Source: Actinomycetes bacterium (GTDB lineage Bacteria; Actinomycetota; CALGFH01). From it: 20,491 nucleotides of DNA. This document shows, piece after piece, positions 1 to 6,642 of the stretch (positions within the stretch are counted from its first letter, which is position 1; each line of letters begins with the position of its first letter). Location of the stretch: NCBI GenBank assembly GCA_030146615.1, contig JASLBL010000311.1, positions 1 through 20,491 on the forward strand, written 5' to 3'. The notes under the pieces were generated by a model. It was not told where the DNA came from. It saw only the letters and a program-made list of their open reading frames with translations, and did not search any database. The position numbers were made by a program, and so were the translations under genes.

Positions 1-2
1 CT

Positions 3-188
3 CTAGGGCGGCTCTGCGACAGCGATACCTCGTTGCCGGCATTGGACGCGGCCAAGGGCCGGAGACACGAGAATCCAGCCTCCGACGTTCATCTGCCAGA
101 CGGCGGCGCGCGGCGCGAGATCGGCATGAAGAACGGCACGACGAACGTGGTCACCGCCACCACGGCCAAGGGATCACAACCCTGGTGA
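3..188 (+). CDS. possible 3' end of a gene cut by the window edge
   Basis: One forward frame is open from the left edge to a TGA at 186-188. Its last 30 or so codons (about 95-170) end mostly in G or C, as in the real genes of this window, and read ...REIGMKNGTTNVVTATTAKG... near the C-terminus. The first half is less convincing, and no domain is recognisable in the roughly 61 residues. It could equally be non-coding sequence upstream of the toxin-antitoxin operon. The missing 5' part would decide. Confidence 0.2.
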   Translation, partial: LGRLCDSDTSLPALDAAKGRRHENPASDVHLPDGGARREIGMKNGTTNVVTATTAKGSQPW

Positions 189-199
189 ATGTGGTGACG

Positions 200-227
200 T
201 TGAGGTTGCTTGCAACCCCGGTATCTT
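200..227 (+). promoter_or_regulatory. promoter and palindromic operator of the RHH-Doc operon
   Basis: TTGAGG (200-205) and TATCTT (222-227), 16 bp apart, make a plausible -35/-10 pair. Between them lies a perfect inverted repeat, GGTTGC-TT-GCAACC (204-217). Ribbon-helix-helix antitoxins normally bind such palindromes in their own promoter, so this is the natural autoregulation site for the following operon. Transcription would begin near 234 and leave a leader of about 150 bases before the antitoxin. The assignment is inferred from sequence alone. Confidence 0.4.
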
Positions 228-382
228 GGTGGCACAATGGCGAACCAAACCGAACGACCCGTCTGGGCCGCCACGCAGGGTTGCATGGCCGATCCGACCT
301 CCCCCGCGTGACGCCGGTCGATCAGACCGGAGGGTCGTCTCACCAGCGACCAGCCCACACACCGAGAGGGGACACCACAGCT

Positions 383-607
383 ATGGCAGCCAGCAACCCG
401 AAGGCGATGACCCTTCGCCTTCCACCAGACCAGGCCAGCACCCTTGAAGCAGTCGCCCAAGTCAACGGGGTCACCGTCGCCGAAGAGGTCCGCAAGGCCA
501 TCCAGGCCCGGATCGACGCCCTGCGCGCCGACCCGGACTTCCAGGCCCGACTCCATGACCACCTAGAGCGCAACCGGGAAATCCTCAAGGGGCTGGCCTC
601 CACGTAG
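383..607 (+). CDS. ribbon-helix-helix type antitoxin of a Doc toxin-antitoxin pair
   Basis: This 74-residue protein has the usual antitoxin layout. A short beta strand (residues 7-14, KAMTLRLP) is followed by two helices (about 17-48), together forming a CopG/Arc-like DNA-binding fold. A charged C-terminal tail (about 50-74, FQARLHDHLERNREILKGL) would bind and neutralise the toxin. The frame is open further upstream, but the ATG at 383 is preferred: it has GAGAGGGG about 12 bases before it, and the residues ahead of it are arginine/proline-rich and unlike protein. The toxin gene follows after 8 bases, and its Shine-Dalgarno sequence overlaps this gene's TAG, so the two are translationally linked. 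The protein probably represses its own promoter through the palindrome at 204-217. The exact RHH subfamily is not identified. Confidence 0.8.
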   Translation: MAASNPKAMTLRLPPDQASTLEAVAQVNGVTVAEEVRKAIQARIDALRADPDFQARLHDHLERNREILKGLAST

Positions 608-615
608 GAGCCAAG

Positions 616-1023
616 ATGCCAGCCAAGCCGCCGCACGACGTCCAGTACCTCGACCTGGCCGACTACCTGTACCTGGCCGGAGCAGCCCTACACGTGGCGC
701 CGGAGGCGCTGTTCGACACGACCGACCTGGGCCTGGCCGAGTCGGCGCTCTACGCGCCGGCCGCGACCTTCGCCGGGGTCGACCTGTACCCGGACCTGGT
801 AACCAAGGCCCGCGTGCTGGTCGTCCACCTCGTCAAGAACCACCCGCTGCTCGACGGCAACAAGCGCGCCGCCTACCTAGCCATGCTGGAGTTCCTTGCC
901 CGCAACGGGCGCCGATTCATCGCCACCAACGTGGACGGCACCATCGACATGATGGTTAGGATCGCCGGCAGCGAGGTCGACGCGGCCAAGGTCGAGGAGT
1001 GGATCAGGCGGCAGATCCGCTGA
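616..1023 (+). CDS. doc: Doc/Fic-type toxin (death-on-curing family)
   Basis: The 135-residue length is normal for Doc. The Fic core motif is present at 76-84 (HPLLDGNKR), followed by AAYLAMLEFL. His76 is the catalytic base, Asp80 and Asn82 hold metal and phosphate, and Arg84 contacts the nucleotide. The usual Phe of HPF is Leu78. Doc toxins phosphorylate elongation factor Tu and stop translation. The N-terminal part (9-60, YLDLADYLYLAGAAL...) matches the helical start of the family. A GGAG Shine-Dalgarno sequence 5 bases before the ATG overlaps the antitoxin stop codon. The antitoxin-then-toxin order is the standard one for phd-doc type pairs, although this antitoxin looks like an RHH protein and not Phd. 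The gene appears intact. Confidence 0.9.
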   Translation: MPAKPPHDVQYLDLADYLYLAGAALHVAPEALFDTTDLGLAESALYAPAATFAGVDLYPDLVTKARVLVVHLVKNHPLLDGNKRAAYLAMLEFLARNGRRFIATNVDGTIDMMVRIAGSEVDAAKVEEWIRRQIR

Positions 1024-1037
1024 CCTTTACCCACCCA

Positions 1038-1066
1038 AGCCCCGGCGCCTTTCCCCGGCCGGGGCT
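1038..1066 (+). terminator. hairpin terminator after the toxin gene
   Basis: A perfect 9-bp stem, AGCCCCGGC (1038-1046) and GCCGGGGCT (1058-1066), encloses an 11-base loop. It starts 15 bases after the toxin stop codon. There is no run of T, which is common for terminators in GC-rich actinobacteria. It could also stop transcripts arriving from the minus-strand gene that ends at 1305. Confidence 0.6.
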
Positions 1067-1304
1067 CGGGTGCATCTCCGCGGCCTCCTGGACCGGCAGC
1101 GGATGCCGCCCGGGGTCGAGCCGATCCCGGTGACCGCCGATCGAGGGAGCGGGCGCAGTTGGCGGTATGGAAACCAGTGCATGATGGTTGCTTTGGTAAT
1201 GACGTCAGCCAAGCGTGCGGAGAAGAATCACGCCCCAGCGCCGATCAGGTTCCGACGGCGCAGCGTCAATGGATCTGCTGCGCAACGAGCACCGGCGGCC
1301 GGGC

Positions 1305-3446
1305 TCAGGGCTTCAGCAGCTCGCTGCGGACCAGCGCCGCCTGCACCAGCTGCCTGGCCGACGGTCCGATGGCGCCCTGGAGCCGCTCGCCGAGGCGGTC
1401 GGTGAATCCTGCCCGGTCCACCCCGGTGGCCGGCGTGGCCCGCCAGGTGGCAAGCAGCGGTTGGTCAAGGGCCTGCTGACCCAAGCGCCCGCGAACCTCC
1501 CACAGGGCGCCGGCCCACCCCAGGCCGGCTTGATGCTCAAGGCCGAGCCACGGGGGACCACGCGAGGGGTTCCGCAGGTCCAGACCCGTGATGCTCGGGG
1601 AATTCCTGAAGCTGCACGGCAGGTAGTAGGCGAGACCGGACTCGACGCCCTTGATGTCGTCGGTCCAGGCGTCTCTGGTCCCGCGGGCCAGGCTGTCCAG
1701 CACCCAGTGGCTGTACTCGTGCAGGAGGGCATCGGGGGACTCGGCCAGCCTGCCACCGATGAACAGCCGCTGCCGTGCTGGATCAGGATAGGAGGCGTCG
1801 GTGCCGGGCTCGATGTGCACCGTCGGGACCGTGCCCAGCGGGGCCCCCAGCCGCTCCAGATACGCCATGTAGCCGCGCAGCGCCGCGGTCAGGAACCGTT
1901 GCTGGGCGTCGGTCGCTGCGCCGCTGAAGGCGATGCGCACCTCGGCGCTGCGCACGCGCGCGTCGGCCAGCTTGTCGGCCGTGGGGCGGGCGGCGGCCTT
2001 GGCGGACAGCTGGGCCCAGTGCTCGGCCTCAGCTGCTCGGCTGGCCCCTTGCTGGAGGAACAGCAAGTGGAGCCGGTACATGGCGCCGGGATCGCCCTCC
2101 TCTGCGGCCACCCGCCACCAGCGCTCGGCCTCGCCCACCTCGCCTCGCCGATCATGCAGCACGCCGAGGTTGTACATCGCGATGGGATGGTCGCGGGCGC
2201 GTTGCCAGGCCGCCTCGGCCCTGTCCTCGCGCCCGTGCCGGGCGGCCTCCAACGCCACATCCAGGACTTCTCCGGTGGCCGCGCCCCGCTCGGCGGCGTC
2301 CCACATCGCCTCGGGAATCGCGAGCTCCTGCTCGGTGAGGAACTCCACCACATAGTCGAGCACCTCGTGGCCGTCGCTCGTCTCCTCCAGGAGCGCCACC
2401 GTGTTCTGCAACCGCTTCGTGGCCCAGTCGCGTCCCGTCCCCACCGCGGCTTCGGGATCCTCGGTGTGGGACCGGAGATAGGCAGGGAGCACCGTGACCA
2501 AGACCTCCCGGGGAACCGCTGAGGACCGACCCACCCGCCGCCAGTCGGCCGCGGCCCGCACCAGCGCGTGACCCTCCGGGCAGGTGCTCTCACCGGCTCG
2601 GAACCGCTCGATCGCCACCGGGCCGGCCCCCAGGTAGACCGACAGCCCATATCGGCTCGCCGCCTTCAGCACCTGCGGAGAGACCACAGCCTTGGCTCGC
2701 TGGAGGTCGCCTTGGGTCCAGCCGGTGAGCCACACAGGCGGGGCGAACCACTCCAGAACGTCCCATCCGGTCGCCTTGAGGTCGTCCATCGGCACGTGGC
2801 CGTCGTAGGCGTCGCTGCCGATGGTGGCCACCGCCACCGTGCCGTCACGACAGAACCCATCCAGGTCGTCGAAGGTCAGACCCTCGGCCAGGAACCGCTC
2901 CAGCCGGTCGAGCCAGACCAGCATGCGCTGAGGTCGGTGGCCCTCGACCATGAGCTGGTGCAGTGCCTTGCCGTGGCTGGGTTTCAAGAACTCGTGTTGG
3001 GCGAACAGGTCCTGGGCGACCTGCAACCCAAGGCGTGACTTGCCCGCCATCGCCGGCCCGACGATCAGCACCCGCCCACGCTCCTGCAGCGCACGCTTGG
3101 CCTCGGTCTCGGCGTCGCGTTGGACGTACGGGACCTTGACGATGGCACGGTCGACCCCCGCCTCCGCCAGGCCGACCGCGCCCACCGTGGGCAACTGCTC
3201 CCTGGCCCCGGCGACGTGGCTGCGGAGCTCGACGGCGTGCTGCTCGCTTTGCGCGCGCCGCGTCTGCAACTCGACCAGGAGCACACCCGAGGCCACGCCG
3301 ACGGTGACGCACAGGGCCTGCAGCCATGCAGGCGCCGAGACCACCCCGGCGATCCCTGCGGCCAGCACGCCGCTGGCCGCGGTCAGCGCGAGCAGCCACC
3401 ACGACCGCTCCCGGCGCGGAGGTTTCAGCCCCGACCCCTCTTCCAC
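1305..3446 (-). CDS. membrane-anchored P-loop ATPase with TPR/Sel1-like repeats and C-terminal HEXXH peptidase-like domain
   Basis: Starting from GTG at 3446 gives 713 residues. Two hydrophobic helices lie at about 16-36 and 41-61. A P-loop follows at about 130-137 (GPAMAGKS), with a Walker B-like strand near 174-181 (MLVWLDRL). A Sel1/TPR-like pair sits near 422-465 (AMYNLGVLHDRRGEVGEAE, then GAMYRLHLLFLQQG). At about 576-580 is HEYSH, followed about 22 residues later by VESGLAYYL, a spacing typical of gluzincin metallopeptidases (two His plus a downstream Glu). The likely arrangement is a membrane anchor, an NTP switch, a repeat sensor and a protease effector on the cytoplasmic side. The frame runs on to a GTG at 3596. 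The stretch just before 3446 is Arg/Pro-rich, and an overlapping ORF uses another frame there, so the shorter start is preferred. Neither start has a strong Shine-Dalgarno sequence. I do not know a named family with this combination. Confidence 0.8.
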   Translation of the reverse strand: MEEGSGLKPPRRERSWWLLALTAASGVLAAGIAGVVSAPAWLQALCVTVGVASGVLLVELQTRRAQSEQHAVELRSHVAGAREQLPTVGAVGLAEAGVDRAIVKVPYVQRDAETEAKRALQERGRVLIVGPAMAGKSRLGLQVAQDLFAQHEFLKPSHGKALHQLMVEGHRPQRMLVWLDRLERFLAEGLTFDDLDGFCRDGTVAVATIGSDAYDGHVPMDDLKATGWDVLEWFAPPVWLTGWTQGDLQRAKAVVSPQVLKAASRYGLSVYLGAGPVAIERFRAGESTCPEGHALVRAAADWRRVGRSSAVPREVLVTVLPAYLRSHTEDPEAAVGTGRDWATKRLQNTVALLEETSDGHEVLDYVVEFLTEQELAIPEAMWDAAERGAATGEVLDVALEAARHGREDRAEAAWQRARDHPIAMYNLGVLHDRRGEVGEAERWWRVAAEEGDPGAMYRLHLLFLQQGASRAAEAEHWAQLSAKAAARPTADKLADARVRSAEVRIAFSGAATDAQQRFLTAALRGYMAYLERLGAPLGTVPTVHIEPGTDASYPDPARQRLFIGGRLAESPDALLHEYSHWVLDSLARGTRDAWTDDIKGVESGLAYYLPCSFRNSPSITGLDLRNPSRGPPWLGLEHQAGLGWAGALWEVRGRLGQQALDQPLLATWRATPATGVDRAGFTDRLGERLQGAIGPSARQLVQAALVRSELLKP

Positions 3447-3637
3447 CCGGTCATGATCCCCCGGTATCGGACGGCAGAAAAGCGCCTCGCCTCGGTGGCG
3501 TCTTGGAGGGCGCGCAGGCGCGCGCGGACCCGGCACATGCCGGCCAGCCAGCCAGCGGTCCCAGTCGGCGGCCCGGTGGTGCTCGCACTCCACCACCTCC
3601 GGATGCGGCAGGATCAGGACGCGGCCTCGACCAGCAC
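3425..3637 (-). pseudogene. small frameshifted ORF overlapping the start of the ATPase-peptidase gene
   Basis: Protein-like pieces sit in different frames: VLVEA (from GTG at 3637), then VLILPHPEVVECEHHRAADW and DRWLAG, then RARLRALQDATEARRFSAVR ending in a TGA at 3425-3427. Restoring one C in the GCCGC near 3625 joins the first two pieces; a second shift is needed near 3540. The result is a protein of about 70 residues of unknown family. The 3' end overlaps the GTG start at 3446 by about 22 bases, which suggests translational coupling with the large gene. It may be a decayed gene or a real one with sequence errors. The segment is not confidently a gene, but the codon pattern and residue composition favour it. 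Confidence 0.4.
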
Positions 3638-3659
3638 CGCCAACGGCCCGCCAAGTAGG

Positions 3660-4057
3660 TGCCGGAGGCAGCCCGGCAGGCCTATGGAGCGGGATCAGGC
3701 TCGGCTTGCCTGCTCCTCACCAAGAGAAGCTATAGCCGCCGTTAGGCACGCTCTCGGCCGCTTGCGGCAAGCATGCCCCACGGGACAGATTGAATGAGAC
3801 GTCGTGGCCCCGAGGTCATCTGCGTTCGCTTGTCAGCCGCAAGAAGCCAGGTCAGATTCGCTGAGACGGGAGAAGGAAGACGCGGGTCGAACCCTCCAGA
3901 GTCCCCATCGGTCAGCACGCAGTACGCCACGGCGATCCCCGCGCGCCCCTCCAGCATGCGACCGTTCCGCCAGCCCAGAAGTCGACGTCGTCTGGATGTG
4001 CCACACGACCAGCACACGCCATCCCTTCCTGTCAGGAACCACGATCCCTCCCGGTGG
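3660..4057. other. gene-poor stretch, no recognisable gene
   Basis: Neither strand shows a convincing coding frame or known motif. A minus-strand frame around 3860-3960 reads AYCVLTDGDSGGFDPRLPSP, which looks faintly protein-like but has no start, no partner and no family I recognise. The GGGTTCGACCC-like element on the minus strand near 3885-3900 resembles a tRNA T-loop, but no acceptor or anticodon arm can be folded around it. Confidence 0.3.
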
Positions 4058-4304
4058 TCAGGGCCCGGCCCAGATGAGGTCGAGCAGCACGACCGTGATC
4101 TGGCGCTCACCGATCAAGTAGACGACCACGCCCTCATCGCCGACCGACCAGGTGCGGAACTCCGGCGGATCACCAGGGACACGCTGCCCTGCCAGGGAGC
4201 AAGGCGCAGCTGCTCGACCGCAGCTGCGAGCGCCCGCCGGCCAGCCGGTGGAAGGCTATCGGCTTGTGCGCGAGCTGCCGCGGCTGGTATTCGACCTGGT
4301 CCAC
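4058..4304 (-). pseudogene. frameshifted RelE/ParE-like toxin
   Basis: Three frames must be joined. The N-terminus is VDQVEYQP (GTG at 4304). The middle reads ADSLPPAGRRALAAAVEQL, then RLAPWQG. The C-terminus reads PGDPPEFRTWSVGDEGVVVY, then LIGERQITVVLLDLIWAGP, with a TGA at 4058-4060. The result is about 80 residues with the helix-helix-then-beta-sheet pattern of RelE/ParE toxins. Its P(E/P)FR-W-V-GD-VVYL-I-ERQITVVL ending is common in small actinobacterial toxins. The first shift is explained by a missing G near 4263, and the second by a missing C in the CCC run near 4188. It starts 3 bases after the stop of the partner antitoxin ORF. As written, no functional toxin can be made. Confidence 0.6.
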
Positions 4305-4307
4305 AGC

Positions 4308-4610
4308 CTACAGGCGCAGCACATCCAGATCGACCGGGAACGTCTTGACCTCCTCGCCGTGCAGCAGCCGCTGTCCGGTCTGGATCGCCTCCTCGTGCCG
4401 CGGGCTGCGCCGCGCCCCACCAGCTGCCACACACCTGGAGGACCTGGTTGAGCTGGTCGAGCCGGTAACTGGCGCTGGCCGCATCCAGGGCCGCCTGATA
4501 GTCGGCGTCGAACTGGCCCCCCACAGGTCCTCCGGTAGCTCCACCCGGATCGCGGCCGGGGTCCGCTCCGGCGGCTCGACCGGACCGGCCGGGCTGGTCG
4601 GTGCGCTCAT
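4308..4610 (-). pseudogene. frameshifted DUF6247-like antitoxin
   Basis: The ATG at 4610 opens MSAPTSPAGPVEPPERTPAA, followed by IRVELPEDLWG. A second frame then carries GQFDADYQAALDAASASYRL, then DQLNQVLQVCGSWW. The first frame returns with RSPRHEEAIQTGQRLLHGEE, then VKTFPVDLDVLRL and a TAG at 4308-4310. The composite of about 100 residues has the proline-rich start, LPED segment, FDADYQAALDAA helix and GEEVKTFP end that I associate with DUF6247-type proteins, which often precede RelE/ParE toxins in actinobacteria. The first shift lies in a run of six C on the plus strand (4517-4522); one more base restores the frame. The second is near 4395-4420. The DUF assignment is from memory. Confidence 0.55.
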
Positions 4611-4940
4611 GCCGGCAGTGTAGCCGCTTGGCCACGCCGATCAGTGACCAAGGCTGGGCCATGCTCACCGCCATTACCTCCCTGGCAGAGTCGAGCTCGC
4701 CTCTACCAGCCGCGCCATCCAACCGCGGCGCAGCCGACCAGAGCTCTGCGCAGCCGGGTATGCCGCGAACTCTGAGATCTCGATATCCGAGGGTTGTTCA
4801 CAAGAACTGGTATGCAGGCTCGGCGTCGTGTTGTAACCTCCCAGTCGCGGCAGACCGGTTCGAGGACATAAAGGATATAGCGCCGTTCACGGCGCTCGAC
4901 GGTGGGATCGCTGCGCGACCAGGACGCCGGCTCGACCACC
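4611..4940. other. upstream region of the heme peroxidase; no gene seen
   Basis: This stretch separates the minus-strand broken toxin-antitoxin pair from the plus-strand peroxidase. I find no protein-like frame. An AT-richer patch (about 4867-4880, GACATAAAGGATATAG) just ahead of the hairpin at 4879-4896 is the best place for a peroxidase promoter -10 region, but no matching -35 is clear. Confidence 0.3.
4879..4896 (+). promoter_or_regulatory. perfect hairpin just upstream of the heme peroxidase
   Basis: AGCGCCG (4879-4885) and CGGCGCT (4890-4896) form a 7-bp stem with a 4-base loop, TTCA. It ends 5 bases before an in-frame GTG (4902) and 44 before the ATG (4941). If GTG were the start, the stem would block ribosome access, which is one reason to prefer the ATG. 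It may be an operator or a 5' leader structure. Confidence 0.35.
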
Positions 4941-6443
4941 ATGCAGATCGAAGCGCCGCGCACGACTGAGCAACTGATCGCTGGTGCCACGACCGCTCGG
5001 GGCATCGGCTACGGAAGGCGGTCGGCCCGCGGACACGGCTATGACCTGCGCGGGCTCTCGTACGTGCCGGTCTCCCGCCTGCATGAGGGACGCTTCGGGC
5101 GCATGTTCCGGCTGCCACCATTCGTCCCCAGCGACGAGCGGATCGCCGAGATCGGCGCCCTCATGCTCGAGAACCTCTCCGGCCCAGCCCCGGAGCTCGA
5201 CAACCCCGACATCCCGGCCGGCTACACCTACCTGGGCCAGTTCATCGACCACGACCTCACCTTCGACCCCGCCTCCAGCCTAGAGCGGCAGAACGACCCG
5301 GACGCCCTGACCAACTTCCGCAGCCCACGGTTCGACCTGGACTGCATCTACGGCCGTGGGCCGGTCGATGACCCGTTCCGGTACGACAAGGGCGCCGACG
5401 GCCAGAAGCTACTGATCGGCCAGCACGACAACGAGGACGACCTGCCCCGCAACGCCCAGAACACCGCCCTCATTGGTGACCCTCGCAACGACGAGAACAT
5501 CTTCGTCAGCCAGCTGCAGCTGACCATGCTGAAGTTCCACAACAAGGTCATGGACCTGGTCGGGACCGGTTCGGGGCTTCGACGCGGCAGCGAGACCGGC
5601 TTCGAGGCGGCCCAGCGGATCGTGCGCTGGCACTACCAGTGGGTGGTGGTCCACGACTTTCTGCGGCGGGTCGTCGGCGACGAGCTGCTGAGCGAGGTCC
5701 TGGACGAGACGGGCGCCTATCCGCGGGTGGATCGCCACTTCTACAAGTGGACCAACGAGCCGTTCATGCCGGTGGAGTTCTCGGTCGCCGCCTACCGGTT
5801 CGGGCACTCGATGATTCGGGGCCGCTACCAGCTCAACACCCTCGTCGGGCCGCTGCCAACATTTACTGCCGACCCGGTCGGCCAGGAGCCGCTCGGCCAC
5901 TTCGGCGGCTTCCGGATCCTGCCGCCGTTCTGGACCATCGAGTGGGCCCGGTTCTTTGAGGTCGACGGGGCCGGCAAGGACGAGCTGCAGCCCTCTCGGC
6001 TCATCGACGCCAAGCTCGCCGACCCGCTCCAGGCGCTGCCTCCGGAGATCGGCGGCGAGCGGCCGTCGCTGATCGACCGCAACCTCACCCGTAGCGCCCG
6101 ACTGCTGCTGCCCTCGGGCCAGGACGTGGCCTGGTACATGGGCGCCGAGGTGCTGTCGGACGCCGATCTTGGGCTGCCGGGTGGCGGACCGGCGCCGCTC
6201 TGGTACTACGTGCTCAAGGAGGCTCAGGTCCAGGCCGGCGGGCGCCACCTGGGCCAGGTCGGCGGCCGCATCGTCGCCGAGGTGTTCCTGGGGCTGCTGG
6301 AGAAGGACCCGTCCTCCTATCTACGCAACGAGCCGCACTGGACGCCGTTCCTGCCGTCGGTCGTCAAGGGCGACTTCACCATGGGCGACCTGATCGCCTT
6401 CACCGGCCACGGTCTCGGAGTCACTGACCTTCCCAGTCGCTGA
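4941..6443 (+). CDS. animal-type heme peroxidase (peroxidase-cyclooxygenase superfamily)
   Basis: The 500-residue protein has all main heme-site motifs. The distal side is at 98-105 (LGQFIDHD), with Gln100 and His104, and Asp103 at the position that esterifies heme in myeloperoxidase. The distal Arg/Glu pair is at 182-185 (RNDE) within GDPRNDENIFVSQLQL. The proximal His289 lies in YRFGHSMIRGRYQLN. Such enzymes use hydrogen peroxide to oxidise halides or organic substrates. There is no signal peptide, so it is probably cytoplasmic or released in another way. The start could be GTG 4902 (513 residues) or ATG 4941; neither has a clear Shine-Dalgarno sequence, and the hairpin favours the ATG. The Met that forms the sulfonium link in myeloperoxidase is replaced by Asn186. 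The gene is intact, with no frameshift. Confidence 0.9.
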   Translation: MQIEAPRTTEQLIAGATTARGIGYGRRSARGHGYDLRGLSYVPVSRLHEGRFGRMFRLPPFVPSDERIAEIGALMLENLSGPAPELDNPDIPAGYTYLGQFIDHDLTFDPASSLERQNDPDALTNFRSPRFDLDCIYGRGPVDDPFRYDKGADGQKLLIGQHDNEDDLPRNAQNTALIGDPRNDENIFVSQLQLTMLKFHNKVMDLVGTGSGLRRGSETGFEAAQRIVRWHYQWVVVHDFLRRVVGDELLSEVLDETGAYPRVDRHFYKWTNEPFMPVEFSVAAYRFGHSMIRGRYQLNTLVGPLPTFTADPVGQEPLGHFGGFRILPPFWTIEWARFFEVDGAGKDELQPSRLIDAKLADPLQALPPEIGGERPSLIDRNLTRSARLLLPSGQDVAWYMGAEVLSDADLGLPGGGPAPLWYYVLKEAQVQAGGRHLGQVGGRIVAEVFLGLLEKDPSSYLRNEPHWTPFLPSVVKGDFTMGDLIAFTGHGLGVTDLPSR

Positions 6444-6622
6444 GCGATCTGCAGGCGCCGGAGCAGCCCCTGTGGAAGAACGAGAAAGTCGAGCGCAGCC
6501 TCGGTCCGGATCGTCGTAATCTGCTCAAGTATGTCACCGGTCTGGCTGTGACGAAGATCACCGCGGACCGGTGCCGGGGGGCACCGCCGCCGCAGGGTCC
6601 GCGGGCGCAGGCTTCCAGCTAA
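6440..6622 (+). pseudogene. fragment resembling the N-terminus of a Tat-exported protein
   Basis: Directly after the peroxidase, in another frame, the sequence reads SDLQAPEQPLWKNEKVERSL, then GPDRRNLLKYVTGLAVTKIT. RRNLLK resembles the twin-arginine consensus (RRxFLK), and a short hydrophobic stretch follows. There is no ATG or GTG start (only CTG at 6440), and the frame ends at TAA 6620-6622 after an unconvincing Pro/Gly-rich tail. It may be the decapitated remains of a secreted protein, or the extension may be chance. Confidence 0.25.
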
Positions 6623-6642
6623 GTACGCGCGCGAGAGGGGCG

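Noticed and set aside
1215..2522. Long plus-strand open frame opposite the ATPase-peptidase gene
   Set aside because: It is the antisense of a strongly coding minus-strand gene; no domain fits its Gly/Arg/His-rich translation.
3880..3905. tRNA-like T-loop (GGGTTCGACCC on the minus strand), possible attachment site
   Set aside because: No acceptor, D or anticodon arm can be folded around it and no integrase is nearby; it reads equally well as chance GC-rich palindrome.
5409..6248. Long minus-strand open frame within the heme peroxidase
   Set aside because: Antisense shadow of a gene with complete catalytic motifs; high GC removes stop codons on the opposite strand.
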